Origin: Zygaena filipendulae
Taxonomy: Eukaryota > Arthropoda > Insecta > Lepidoptera > Zygaenidae
Assembly (NCBI GenBank): GCA_907165275.2
Contig: OU015652.1
Location: 945,001 to 1,009,000 of the forward strand
DNA length: 64,000 bases
Reading direction: 5' to 3'
This document shows positions 46,786 through 57,813 of the stretch, piece by piece; within the stretch, counting starts at the first letter, position 1, and each line of letters starts with the position of its first letter. The position numbers were made by a program, and so were the translations under genes. Under the pieces are notes generated by a model. The model did not search any database. It was given only the letters and a program-made list of their open reading frames with translations, and was not told the origin of the DNA.

Positions 46786-47100
46786 CGCAATGATAGCTCA
46801 GTGGTTAGTGTGTTCGGATTAAACGCCGCAAGGTGTTGGTTCAAACCCTAACAATGAGCTTGAGCTGTCGGTGAAGGAAAACATCGTGAGGAAACCATAG
46901 CATGGTGGTAGGGCGCTCTCTCTGTCGCCAAGCACCTATCGGTGTCATCCGGCAGCCCCACTTGAAAGCCAGTTCCCATCCCCATTCCAGGTCGGCAACG
47001 CACCTGCATGCCTTCTGGTGTTGCAGATGTCCATGGGCGGCGGTAATCACTTACCATCAGGTGTACCACTTGCCCGTTTGCCCCCTATGACATAAAAAAA
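46786..47100 (+). mobile_element. tRNA-derived SINE-B, full copy
   Basis: The A box is tagctcagtgg (46794-46804) and the B box gttcaaacc (46839-46847). Next comes gtgaaggaaaacatcgtgag, a core I recognise from lepidopteran SINEs, then ggcggcggtaatcacttacc and gccccctatgacat, ending in poly-A. It lies 108 bp before host exon B. Fragments occur at 27262, 34660, 58527 and 60896. Confidence 0.85.
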
Positions 47101-47208
47101 AAATCATACCATCTATGATTTTTGATCGTGATCTAACCAGTAACCACTGAGTGATCGATCCAATCTTTGGTGTGTGAAACTTAAGTTTTTTTTTGTCCTC
47201 TCCAACAG

Positions 47209-47357
47209 GCGAGGTGGAGCGGCTGCTGCGCGAGTACAGACAGAACCAGGAGTTGGTGCGGAACATCGGCGCCCACTACTACCAGATCATCTACCCGGTG
47301 CAGCTGCGTCACCACGAGAAGATGGGCATCTCTACGCGCGAGGTCAACACACAGAAG
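47209..47357 (+). CDS. Host gene internal exon B (149 nt), ADAM-type prodomain segment
   Basis: A strong pyrimidine tract and cctctccaacag precede 47209. The donor is AAG|GTGAAA at 47358. The exon supplies two bases of a split codon (a Gly with exon A's last G) and then 49 codons. They read EVERLLREYRQNQELVRNIG, then AHYYQIIYPVQLRHHEKMG, then ISTREVNTQK. It is distinctly GC-rich against the AT-rich intron. A basic helix leading into 'YYQIIYPVQL' resembles the start of reprolysin (M12B) prodomains, which commonly open with a tyrosine-rich strand followed by a Pro-containing P-V-x-L motif. Insect ADAMs of the mind-meld type are the candidate I would test first. The prodomain would keep the protease latent in the secretory pathway. 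The exon call is firm; the family call is inference. Confidence 0.8.
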
Positions 47358-47483
47358 GTGAAAACTGAACCAAAATACATATTATATTAACAGACAAACC
47401 AAATTTGGTTTTTGTTGCACTGTAAATATGTGAATTTTTGTTTTTTGTACTTATTGGTTTTTAATTAAAAAAAAAAAAATCTA

Positions 47484-47915
47484 CTAGCTGTCCCCCGCGA
47501 TTTCATCCGAGGCAATGTATGTATGTATGTAATAGGTATATTTATTCACAAAAGGTTTTCACACTTTCATTTAGACCATGCTCCGCAAAACTGCTTACGC
47601 AGTATGACTTCAGGTAACTCGCTTTATATAAACATAGCTTATAAATTCGGAGTTCCCGCGGAGGTTGCGGGAAAAAAGTAGGTACTCTATGTCCTTCTTT
47701 GTACCCGACAGTAGTTTACGGTGATTAGCTGTTCCCCACATTAGTTCTGGAGTTCCCGCGGGAATTCCGGGATAAAAACTATCCTATCTTTTAAGTTGGA
47801 CCATATTATAAATGGTTACAAAATTTTATCAAAATCCGTTCAGTAGTTTAGGAGTCCATCGCGGACAACGTTAATATATATAAATAACGTGACACGTGAT
47901 TTATATATATTAAGA
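47484..47915 (-). mobile_element. Helitron-like element (subfamily H) with insertion
   Basis: CTAG is at 47484-47487. Relative to 8123-8363 it carries ~130 extra bp (about 47515-47647, beginning with gtatgtatgtatgta). The minus-strand start is TCTTAATATATATAAATCAC. Confidence 0.62.
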
Positions 47916-48242
47916 TTAGCTGTGCCCCGTGGTTTCACCCGCGTTAATGGCGGAGATCCCGTGGGATTTCCGGGATAAAAGTACCCTATGTCCTTTTATG
48001 TACCTACCTCTGACAACGTGTGGTATGCAATAATTAAGCAATAATTAATTCTATTTCACCCACGTTAATCCAGGGATCCCGCGGGAATTCCGGGATAACA
48101 GGTAGCCTTTGTTCTTTTTCATGTCAAAGGCTACATGCATGCCAAATTTCATCCAAATCCGTTGAGGCGTTTTTGTGTGAGTGAGTAACAAACATCCAAA
48201 CATCCAAACATCCACACTTTCACATTTCTAATATTAGTAGGA
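47916..48242 (-). mobile_element. Helitron-like element, middle of a three-copy run
   Basis: Its 3' side abuts the previous copy (ttagctgtgccccgtggttt). Its minus-strand start TCCTACTAATATTAGAAATG meets the next copy's CTAG at 48243. It contains the tandem acatccaa block. Confidence 0.62.
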
Positions 48243-48424
48243 CTAGCTGTCCCCCGCGGTTTCACCCGCCTTACTTTCGGAGTTCCCACGCGAATTCCGG
48301 GACAAAAAGTACCCTACGTCCTTCTCTGTACCCCTGACAACGTGTATATGAAAAATTTCATGATGACCGGTAATAGACAGACAGGCAGATAGAATTACTT
48401 TCGCATTTATAATATTGGTAGAGA
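48243..48424 (-). mobile_element. Helitron-like element, last of a three-copy run
   Basis: CTAG is at 48243-48246 with hairpin ccgcggtttcacccgcc. The minus-strand start is A|TCTCTACCAATATTATAAA. Confidence 0.7.
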
Positions 48425-48465
48425 TAATCAAGTAGGTAGGACTTGATGGTGGCAAGTAACTGCTG

Positions 48466-48795
48466 AATAGGGATGTTGACTACTATTGAAAATCAAAATT
48501 CTAATTAGTCCGTCCGTCAGAAAATAAAAAAACAATAGACACGTATTTGTTGCTTTTTTAAATAACTTAAAATATACAGAGATAAAGCGCATTAAAGTTT
48601 AGGATGAGGAGGTCGTGACGTCACTAACCGCAAAACCGCCATACAAACTGTCAGAATAGTGACGTCACGCGAAATTTCAACTCAATATATCGCCGTTAGT
48701 TTTTGATTACGTAAAAAAAGAAAAAATACGTGTCCAATATTTTTTAATAATCTACAAGACGGACTAAAAAATAAAAATTAATCAACATGCCTATT
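48466..48795 (+). mobile_element. CRE-bearing foldback MITE, copy 7
   Basis: It runs from aatagggatgttgactac to atcaacatgcctatt. Both core TGACGTCA sites are intact. It lies 1.1 kb downstream of host exon B. Confidence 0.75.
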
Positions 48796-49073
48796 GACGA
48801 GACGTGGATGTGTGTGTAAAAATGTCATTACCCTGAGCGTCCTTCGATGGTGACACGGTTCAACACACAAATACATATTCCGCCGAAACCAATTTAAGTT
48901 GCCCACAAAGTTGTCTGAGATCTCGTGGAATATTCCCGATCGATCTTTAATACTCTCCGCTTGTATTCGAGTAATTATCTGCGCGTCGCCGTACCTACTC
49001 GGGGAAATTAGTTTTGTTACAAACATTATTGTATTGACTAATGACAGTTCGGAAGAAGCATCTTTCATCGATA

Positions 49074-49538
49074 TAGGGTAAAACCCGGATAGTTGCCACA
49101 CTTTTCGAAATCATTTTATATCTCCCAGTACATAAATCAAAATATTTTATTTTTTAAACTGGCAAGTACTTTGGTTCTTTATCTACAAATTTATTAAATG
49201 TAAAAGACATTATCTTTGAAATTTCCAGAGTATTAGCGATTTCTACGGACCTCTACTTTTTGTGACATCTATCCCATATATGGGATAGTTGCCTAGTCCA
49301 TATAAATTACATTTAGGATAGACGACCCGCCAGGAAACAAGGCATCTATCCCTAAAAATCTTTGATGGCACCTTGCGTTCCCGTGCAATCGCACAGAGAC
49401 ATGAGACGCGGTCCACTTAATAGTAGTTGGAAAGTCTTTTGATAGATAAATAAAATAGCACGCAATTCATCTGCGAAACTAGAGTAATTACGCTCGGGGC
49501 AACTATACCCCCAGGGCAACTATCCTGGTTTTACCCTA
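49074..49538. mobile_element. Tc1/mariner-like MITE with TA-type ends
   Basis: It starts tagggtaaaacccggatagt and the reversed right end is tagggtaaaaccaggatagt, one mismatch over at least 22 bp. The outermost TA could be the duplicated target. The interior repeats the terminal motif gatagttgcc and holds an 18-nt perfect palindrome TATCCCATATATGGGATA (49270-49287). No transposase is present. Confidence 0.75.
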
Positions 49539-49568
49539 GTTATGTAACAAGATATCAAAACAACTAGA

Positions 49569-49876
49569 TCTATACTATAATAAAAGAGTAGAATCCGCAA
49601 TTCTGTACATTGAATATTATTTTTACCAAAAATTGACAGGGGGCGATAGAAGAAAGGTAACCCACCACAAAAAAAAGTTTTTTAATTCTTTTCTGTCTGT
49701 CTGCCTGTTCGCGATAATCTCCGAATCTACTGAACGGATTGTCATGCGGTTTTCACATGTAGATTAAGCTTAACCTGGAGCTCCATATAGGCTTTGTTTT
49801 ATTTTAATCGGATGTCGGGAAAAAAAGTTGTCATATGAAAATGTTTAACGCGGGTGAAACCGCGGGGCACAGCTAG
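49569..49876 (+). mobile_element. Helitron-like element (subfamily B, 308 bp)
   Basis: It starts A|TCTATACTATAATAAAAGAG and ends aaccgcggggcacagCTAG|T. It is a full-length partner of 57814-58120 on the other strand. Confidence 0.75.
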
Positions 49877-50054
49877 TATTATACGTACGTTATTATATGT
49901 ACGTGGTGCTTGTTTGTGATTTTCGCGTTCCGTCGAATGTTATGATGTTTTTTTTTCTGTTAGTAAATTTGATACGAAATCTTAACAACTTCTAAACGAC
50001 TTGACCTATTGAGATCATTCTCGAGGCGATGATGTTTCGTAGCGAAATTCTAGG

Positions 50055-50385
50055 AATAGGGATGTTGACTACTTTTGAAAATCAAAATTCTAATTAGTCC
50101 GTCAGTTAGAAAATAAAAAAACAATAGACACGTATTTTTTGCTTTTTTAAATAAATTAAAATATACAGAGATAAAGCGCATTAAAGTTTAGGATGAGGAG
50201 GTCGTGACGTCACTAACCGCAAAACCGCCATACAAACTGTCAGAATAGTGACGTCACGCGAAATTTCAACTCAATATATCGCCGTTATTTTTTGATTACG
50301 TAAAAAAAGTAAAAATACGTGTCCAATATTTTTTAATAATCTACAAGACGGACTCAAAAATAAAAATTAGTCAACATGGGCCATT
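50055..50385 (+). mobile_element. CRE-bearing foldback MITE, copy 8
   Basis: It starts aatagggatgttgactac and ends agtcaacatgggccatt. Both core sites are intact. It is very close to copy 7 (shared ggatgaggaggtcgtgacgt), implying a recent common source. Confidence 0.75.
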
Positions 50386-51163
50386 CCTGAAAAAATTTCA
50401 AAGTTCAAGCCACTGGCGTAAATAAAACGCATCTTTTATCTAACTCTAATTTTTTACTATCGTAAATCTTTATAAAGAAAATTTCCATATTATAAAAGAT
50501 AAATACTTATAACATCATGGCTGCCTCGACGAACGTTTAACTCACAAAGTGACGCCACATGGCAACTCCTTTCTCGGATCAAAGAGCAAGCGATTTCCAT
50601 ACATCCTCTATTTGTTATTTTTGTGGTGCCTTTGTTCTTAAAGGCGGCGACTACTGTATTTATTTTTCAGCACAAACGTATAAATATACATTGTGAAATA
50701 AGCTCTATCTTTACTATTACCTAGCAATAGCTGTCTGGTGATACCTCGCCAGGATTGTCTAAAAATACTGTAAAGTGTAAAGTGTACTGTAAAGGTAAAA
50801 TGTACCCAATCTTAGTTATCTAACTACAAGTAAAATAAGTTTCAAAATTTACAGCTTTCACTTAAAAAAGTGAAACGTTGTTTAAATAGAGACAAAAATT
50901 CTAGAGAATTAATTTACATACAGCAAATTTGTAATGAATGAATGTAAGTTTTTCGAGTAAACCGTGAATACAATGTAATATAAAATAGTTGTAGTTGATA
51001 AGGAAATTAAGAAACTATACCGTCTCCCTAAATTAGAAGTCAGAGGTAAAATTCCCACTGAGTACTGGCATCTTTGTTTTACACTTTCCCGTACTGCGTC
51101 TGCCGGTACCGGGTTCCCTGCATTCTGGCGATCAGAGTTATTATATTTGAGCTAATCCTACTA

Positions 51164-51354
51164 TCCTACTAATATTATAAATGTGAAAGTGTGGATGTTT
51201 GTTACTCAATCACGCAAAAACGGCTGAACGGATTTGGGTGACATTTGGCATGCACATCGTCAGGGGTACAGAGAAGGACATAGAGTACTTTTTATCCCCG
51301 AATTCCCGCGGGAAATCCGAAATTACCGCGGGTGAAAGCGTGAGGCACAGCTTG
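51164..51354 (+). mobile_element. Helitron-like element
   Basis: It starts A|TCCTACTAATATTATAAATG. The 3' end gcgtgaggcacagCTTG|T is a mutated CTAG. Confidence 0.65.
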
Positions 51355-52489
51355 TAATATAATAATGCTACTTGGTCCAAAACTAAACTGCGTTTGTACT
51401 GTTGGCAACTAATATAATACTTTTATTTTTAATACTTATTTTAATAGGCACTCCTCTAATCATCTCATCATCTCTAGTACAATCTAATGATTGTTAAAAT
51501 TTTATATGATGTAGACATTTTCCATAGGTGAATTGTATACTAAGACAAATAAAGTTTGATGTCATCTTCATTGCTCTTCGTCAGATACCGAGAAAATGTG
51601 CTACCGAATTCGCGTTTAAGGACATATCAAGTTCGTAATAGTTAAGGCAAACCGAATAATATACCTAATGATGGCCAACTCCGTCGCAAAACCGTTCAGC
51701 GAGTCGGTGGGTTGGTTCCCCCAACTTTCCACCAGCCACTCAAGCACACACCGCCCTACCACTATAATTCGTTTTAATTTGTAATTGAAATATCTGTGCG
51801 GTATAACTTTGCGCATTCTAGCGGTCCACACCCCGTTCTCAACTTTTTGTATCTTGTTTGAAGCTTCCAACAAGTTTTAGGTTGGAAATATTTCGGTCAT
51901 ATTAATATTAAGGGCAAGTGTAGTGTATAGTTGCTTGTGGAATTCTTTTATGTGAAACTCGATGCGGTTTTGGTTGATGTCGGTTGAGAGTACTCAATAT
52001 ATCTATACTCACAAACGGAAATATTATTATAATCGGAAATTTCCTTGTATACGTCTGACTCTATTTCTGTTGATTAGTATTAACTAGAACGATAGTAAAA
52101 CTGTAACTAGGGACGTATCTGTTTATTTATTGTCTATTTAATATTATTTATAAATAAGAAAATCTATATTTGGGTGTTGTGACTCGATCACAAGTAAAGC
52201 TGAACGGATTAAAAACTTAGTTAAGGAATAATACCATCGCGAGTAAAGATTTCAGCCTAACCGTATCCAAATCTTGACATTTTTTTAACAATTTCATTTT
52301 AAAATAGAATTCTGTGAAGGATAAGAATTTATTTAGATAGATATAACTTTACGTAGTCTTCATTCATAATATAGGTAGATACGTAATATTTTTTTAACTC
52401 TCATAAGTTTCCTACATTACCTACTTGTAAAACACCACAACAAGAATTTTGATGGTTTAATAGGATTTATCCACGGTATTAATGTAAAA

Positions 52490-52755
52490 TCTATACATAT
52501 ACAAAAAAGAAAGAAGAAAGAAAGAAAGATTTGCCCTGAATGACTGACTGACGGATCAACGCACAGCCTAAACCGCTGCAGATCATAGAGATCTGAAACT
52601 TGGAGGGTGTGGTCTTTGTGGACGTAGGCATCCAATAAGAAAGAATTTTAGAAAATTCAAGTCCTAAGGGAATGAAAAGGGGTTGCAAAGTTTGTATGGA
52701 ACAATTCCGCGGCAACTTCTATATTATCGCGGGTGAAACCGCACGGGAAAGCTAG
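52490..52755 (+). mobile_element. Helitron-like element (subfamily E)
   Basis: It starts A|TCTATACATATACAAAAAAG and ends aaaccgcacgggaaagCTAG|T. It ends 89 bp before host exon C. Confidence 0.72.
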
Positions 52756-52844
52756 TCCACGTATATGGGATTAATGAAACATTGGCGTCACTTTGTAATT
52801 TTTATTTTGCTGCAAAGGTTATTTAATCCGTTTTTCGCTTACAG

Positions 52845-52895
52845 GGCAGAGGCTACGGTTCGGATTACCAGCAAGGCACGAGGTCACGCACTAGG
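52845..52895 (+). CDS. Host gene internal exon C (51-nt basic microexon)
   Basis: The acceptor is ccgtttttcgcttacag and the donor is AGG|GTGAGT, close to consensus. It enters and leaves in phase 0, matching the phase-0 end of exon B. It encodes GRGYGSDYQQGTRSRTR, a Gly/Tyr/Arg-rich, positively charged and probably unstructured insert. Being exactly 17 codons in phase 0, it can be skipped without disturbing the frame, so it is a candidate alternative exon. If the ADAM reading of exon B is right, the insert falls in the early prodomain, and its paired basic residues could matter for cleavage or interaction. The following exon is beyond what I can find in this window. Confidence 0.75.
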
Positions 52896-54103
52896 GTGAG
52901 TCAGAGCATAATTAATATACGTACTCTCCCCAAAATAATTCATTCTAATCTCGATTCATGAAAATTTACGACATTCCGCAACGCAACGCCGCCATCATGA
53001 CATTAATTAACCGCAACAACTCACTTGACACTGCAACGCTGCGTTCCGTGCCACGCTCGGTTGCGGCGTCATCGTCAATATTTTGTCAAGTGACGTTTAA
53101 CATAACAGATTAGATACGTGCGCGCGTACAACGGAATCCACCGGCGGCGGCGCCAGTCGGCGCCTTAATTAAAACGGCTCCCGGTAAGATTAAGTGACTA
53201 ATGCGAATGGCTGGTGAGGTGAAACGATCCGGTTTTAAAATTGAACGTTTCGGTTAACGCATTCGTTTATTATGCATAGTAATTAATATGTCGACGCTGT
53301 CGCTTAGTATTTCACTTCCAAATCGATTACGATGAAAAAGCCAATGTTTTATTTACGTCAAACAAGGCAATGGTGAAAACTACGTTCCGTTTACGGAATT
53401 CTAAAAAAAATGTTGCTTCGTTTTCTTTTGGTACTAATAAGGCCCTCAGATATTTTTTTTTACTTTGATACCTGTATAATTCTTTTTAAAGACTTATAGA
53501 TTCGTCTTGACTACCTGATTCAGTAACGCCCAGATCAAGCCACTGTTCTGAAGCACTAGATGGGGTGGGGGTGAAATTTCTATGGTAACTATACAGTACA
53601 ATTTGGTCACGAAAGCACATCAATAATTTGGCTCGCCGACACACACGCCACAACCGTTCTCGGCTACCGTCGGGTGGCTAAGGACGTATGCACACAAGAC
53701 ATATATGTTATACATATGTACCTGTACGATGTACACGACACTAACACACAGTGAGTGTCAAAGTGTCAAAGAGTCATGAAAATCGGTATTCGGGCTCTCG
53801 GACCAGAGTGAAACGCGGGTGGAAAAAGCTTCGGGAGCAGTTATACGTGTTAACTTTGGAGTTGCCGCAGGAATTCTGCTATAAAAAGTTACTTTTCTGT
53901 AGTCCTGATATAAATAATAAGTTCTATCACTATCACTATCACGTGAACGTTGCCTTGAAAAAAATGCTTCTAGCAATAAGGTCGCTTTTTTACCATGTAT
54001 TTAATCCACATAAATATTGTAAAAAATCTTTGGAGCAATAATAAAAGTATACATATTGTATTGTATTATTTAAGTTGTGAAAGCGTAACAAACATATTTT
54101 ATA

Positions 54104-54292
54104 CCAGCTGTTCCCTACGGTTTCACCCGCGTTAATTTCGGAGTTCCCGCGGAAATTCCAGGATAAAAAGTACCCTATGTCCTTCTATGGTGTATGTAAA
54201 ATTTCATGAAGATCGGTTGAGCTGTTAAAGCGTGAAAGCGTAACAGACAGACAGACAGAGTTACTTTCGTAGTTATAATATTAGTATAGGGA
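54104..54292 (-). mobile_element. Helitron-like element
   Basis: The minus-strand start is TCCCTATACTAATATTATAA and the 3' end CTGG (54104-54107), another CTRR variant. Confidence 0.65.
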
Positions 54293-54759
54293 TAGTATGG
54301 ATTCAAGTTACCCGTATATCTATGGAATCAATGACAGTAGAGAAAGCAAAGTTGCTTGTTTATCCATGTAGTACATACATACATGCGCGAAAGTTTACTT
54401 TAATTAAAAATCCGGTGTTGTGATAAATCACACCTGCGCCGCAACGGAACGCGTGCGTAGAATTTCATACTTGATTTGTTCGCTTTCCACGGCGGCTTCG
54501 ACAGCACAGCTGCTTGTTATAGTCCCGCATGCAAATGTGTACTTTAATTTTTAAATTGAAAAGGGTTAATATCGCTTGAGACGGCTTCCGCGGAATATAC
54601 AAAACTCGCCCCGTTTAATATTCAGAAAACGGCAGTCTAGTTTTACGCTCGAATTAATATGTCTCGATCCAAGGGAGCAACACAATATTTGGGTTGGTAC
54701 GAGTATAACGTAGCAGTTTTGTATATTATATACTTATATCCAATCTTATATACCTACAA

Positions 54760-54966
54760 TCCTGCTAATATTATAAATGTGAAAGTGTGGGTGTTTGGTT
54801 CGCGACAATCTCCAAATCTACTGAACAGATTGTCATGCGGTTTTCACAGGTATATTAAGCTTAGTCTGGAGCTACATATAGGCTTTGTTTCATTCAAATC
54901 GGATGTCGGAAAAAAAAATGTTGTATAAAAACCTGTCGCGCGGGTGAAACCACGGGGCACAGCTAG
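54760..54966 (+). mobile_element. Helitron-like element (subfamily B, short form)
   Basis: It starts A|TCCTGCTAATATTATAAATG and ends accacggggcacagCTAG|T. It lacks the central ~100 bp of the 308-bp B copies. Confidence 0.7.
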
Positions 54967-54996
54967 TAAGTAATAAAAATAATTAGAATCCATACT

Positions 54997-55163
54997 TTTA
55001 TAATTAGAATTATTATAAATGCGAAAGTGAGTTTGTTTGTTTGGCTCAACCTGCCGTTACGAAATTTTGCACACTCGTTGTCAGGAATAGAGATAAGGAA
55101 TTATCTAGGAATTTCCGCGGGAACTCCGAAATTAACACGGGTGAAACAACGGGAAACAGCTAG
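54997..55163 (+). mobile_element. Helitron-like element
   Basis: The sequence ttataaatgcgaaagtgagt starts the recognisable part. It ends aaacaacgggaaacagCTAG|T. It follows the previous copy by only ~30 bp. Confidence 0.62.
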
Positions 55164-55549
55164 TTATTTAATAAACGTGGGTGGTGACTATTATTTTAGT
55201 CGGTTCGTGAAAAAAATACACGTTAGATTTCCACTCTGATAGATATTTAAAAGATAGATACGTACAATATACCTACTTCATGAACTAAGAACAAAGAGGC
55301 AAACTTTCCAAGATAACTTAGAGCAAAGTCTGAAACCACAAAACTGCAGAGAGAATATCTTATAAAGACCGTACCTACTCGTATTTACTCTCATGCGCTG
55401 GACGGTCCAATAAAGTGCTTCGGTCAGGATTTAGTCCGCTGACGTGGTTTTATTTGGACACTTTGTCAACTCGCCAACTTGTTACGACGTGTCTGTATCC
55501 TTTCACAGTTTAGAGATTTTTTTAATTGAAACCCCACTATCGAGACCTG

Positions 55550-55889
55550 AATAGGGATGTTGACTACTGTTGAAAATCAAAATTCTAATAAGTTCGTCAG
55601 TTAGAAAACAAAAAAACAATAGACACGTTTTTTTTTTGCTTTTTCAAATAAACTAAAATATACAGAGATAAAGCACATTTAAGTTTAGGGTAAGGGGGTC
55701 GTAAGGGGGTAGTATTATATTATCTGTGACGTCACTAACCGCTAAACCGCCATGCAAACTATCCTGATAGTGACGTCACGCGAAATTCCAACTCAATGTA
55801 TTGCCGTTATTTTTTTTGATTACGTAAAAAAAAATATTTTTTATTAATTGAAAAGACGAGCTAAAAAAAAATTAGTCAACATGCCCATT
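55550..55889 (+). mobile_element. CRE-bearing foldback MITE, copy 9
   Basis: It runs from aatagggatgttgactact to gtcaacatgcccatt. Both TGACGTCA sites are present. It has an ~18-bp local duplication (ggggtcgtaagggggtagta) before the first site. Confidence 0.73.
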
Positions 55890-56113
55890 ATACGTAGGTA
55901 ATTATCGAATTTAGGAGAGTCGTCCAAAAAGATCGACATATTGGTTTTTAACTGTAATTTAAAATAAATATTATTTGTGTGCTTAAAATTGTAATGTGTA
56001 GTTATTTTTTCACCGGTAAAATCTTTGTATAACAACTTAAGGAAAGGTTTTATATTACCTATTACCTACAACTTCGTTGGCGTCATTTAAAAAATGGATG
56101 CTCGCAACTCAAT

Positions 56114-56172
56114 ACACGTAAAAAAAACATACACACAATCGAACCTCCTCCTTTTTGGAAGTCGGTTAAAAA
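56114..56172 (+). mobile_element. Repeat tail fragment 'gaagtcggttaaaaa'
   Basis: It is a short relative of the end of 7195-7405: aatcgaacctcctccttttt then ggaagtcggttaaaaa. Confidence 0.45.
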
Positions 56173-57813
56173 AGTGTAAGTAATCAGAATCTCTCTCAGC
56201 TGTGAACTTAAATTAAAAATTGATTTGTTTTACTCTCATCGCGGTAAAAATAAGTTTCACTTCAAAAATAATTATAATATCGACATGGGTTTGACTTTCG
56301 CCTAATATTAATTAATGTGTAATATTGTTTATGCTCCATACTTATGTTTGTGAACAATGCTTCAAAAGCTAGATTTAATAGTGAGATGAAAATATTACAA
56401 TGGGAAGTACAATTTCCATCAGGAAAAGTATATTTTTCATCCTGAAAAACTAAAGAATTCCCAAAAGATTTGAGCGGGAATATCACAAAAATTGGCTGCA
56501 CAACAGCACAATGTACTAACAAAACTATACCTATATAATGACTAGCAGTAGCATAATTAAATGGACAAAAGCTCAGCTTTTACCCCTTTTGCAATTTCAG
56601 AACTGCTTATTCGGCTCTTAAATTAAATGTTCGAGAATAATCTATGCACTTTATGCATCTCAGTGCACCTAACTCTCGAACACTTTATGGTTCGATAGAT
56701 AGTCGTCCGATAACCACTAACTGCAAACAGATAAATCCATAGACCCACTCTGAACTTACCTTGAAGTAAACTTAGATTTCTTGGCAAGAAGCGCTTCCAT
56801 CTATGGCAATATATTCTGCGATGTCAGGGAAGTTGTATATTGTATTGGTCCACACTGAAATTGTTTTTTGGCTGAAAAACGACCCAACCTAGTTTATTTT
56901 TATGTGGTTTCAAACATAGCTTGTGTAATACATGCAGTTTTGAAATTCTGTCGCAGCTTAGAAGGCTTTTGTGCAATCATATTTTTTTTTGTGACCCGCC
57001 GCAGCTAGCAGAAAAATTGTATCAATCAAAAGATCAAAAAAGTCCCTATTACCTATTGCATAGATACCTACTCTACTCGAAAATTTTCATCTTTAATTTT
57101 CGATTTCGAGTTTTTTTTTAAATTAGTGTTGCAAAATTTTTCCATTCTCTTCTTTGTTCAATTTGTAAGTGTAAAGTTTGATAAGGTACTCGTGGTAGAC
57201 TTGTTTTTCTATTTATTTCGGTATATTGACGTAGAATTTTCACTCTATGTCTAATTGTAATTTTATAATATCTTTACAAAATTCTCCTTATATCATCGGA
57301 TATGGTAAAATGCTAGGTGAAGATTTATTTTTCTGATATGCAACATTTATCACGTAGGTAAGCGAGTTGTAGGAAAAAGGACAAGATAAACAATTACATT
57401 CAGAGTATATAATATTTATAGAAATTTATTGAAAAGGTACATACCAGGACTCACAAATGCGCACCTAATACCTACTTAGTGAGAATGATCCTTTCCTTAA
57501 TTATAGGACGTCCATGACCGAACGCAGAGTGACTCTTGACGTAATTATATCTCCGTTCACGTCATTTCCCACTTTCTCCCTGGTAAAAAGGGAAATTCAA
57601 TCATATCAGGGCTGAGGGTGATGTGAGAGTCTCTCAATCAGATCCGTTCGGCTGACCTTTATCAATTCCCATGAATCTGTACTCGACAGTTAGAACAATG
57701 TTCGCACGATGATATTATCGTATAGTATTCAATGTACAGAATGGCGGATTCTACTATTTCAATGTATTATATGTAATATGCTGTATGATCAATGTATTAT
57801 GATTTATTTTTTA

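Larger units (their letters stand above)
9525..47208 (+). other. Large intron (37.7 kb) between host exons A and B
   Basis: It runs from GTATGT at 9525 to tcctctccaacag at 47208. Most recognisable content is transposon-derived and listed separately. Stretches where I see nothing nameable include 9530-10110, 11810-12270, 13870-15820, 19230-20570, 24120-25280, 26520-27250, 28505-30090, 31420-32230, 32770-33870, 33945-34655, 34770-35250, 36210-36660 and 45440-46170. GC-rich, palindrome-rich patches at about 12370-12560, 19440-19700 and 24320-24480 could be regulatory. Confidence 0.65.
47358..52844 (+). other. Intron (5.5 kb) between host exons B and C
   Basis: The donor is GTGAAA and the acceptor is ttttcgcttacag. 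It contains three fused Helitron-like copies, two CRE-MITEs, a TA-type MITE and further Helitrons. The intervals 50390-51160 and 51360-52485 show no nameable feature. Confidence 0.7.

Noticed and set aside
49569..49876. Treating the CTAG-ending copies as SINEs
   Set aside because: No pol III boxes were seen. The TC start, CTRR end, subterminal ccgcgg hairpin and A|T insertion fit Helitron-type elements better, although no autonomous Rep/helicase copy is in the window.
51616..51873. 85-codon minus-strand ORF
   Set aside because: I looked for a transposase remnant and found no supporting motif.
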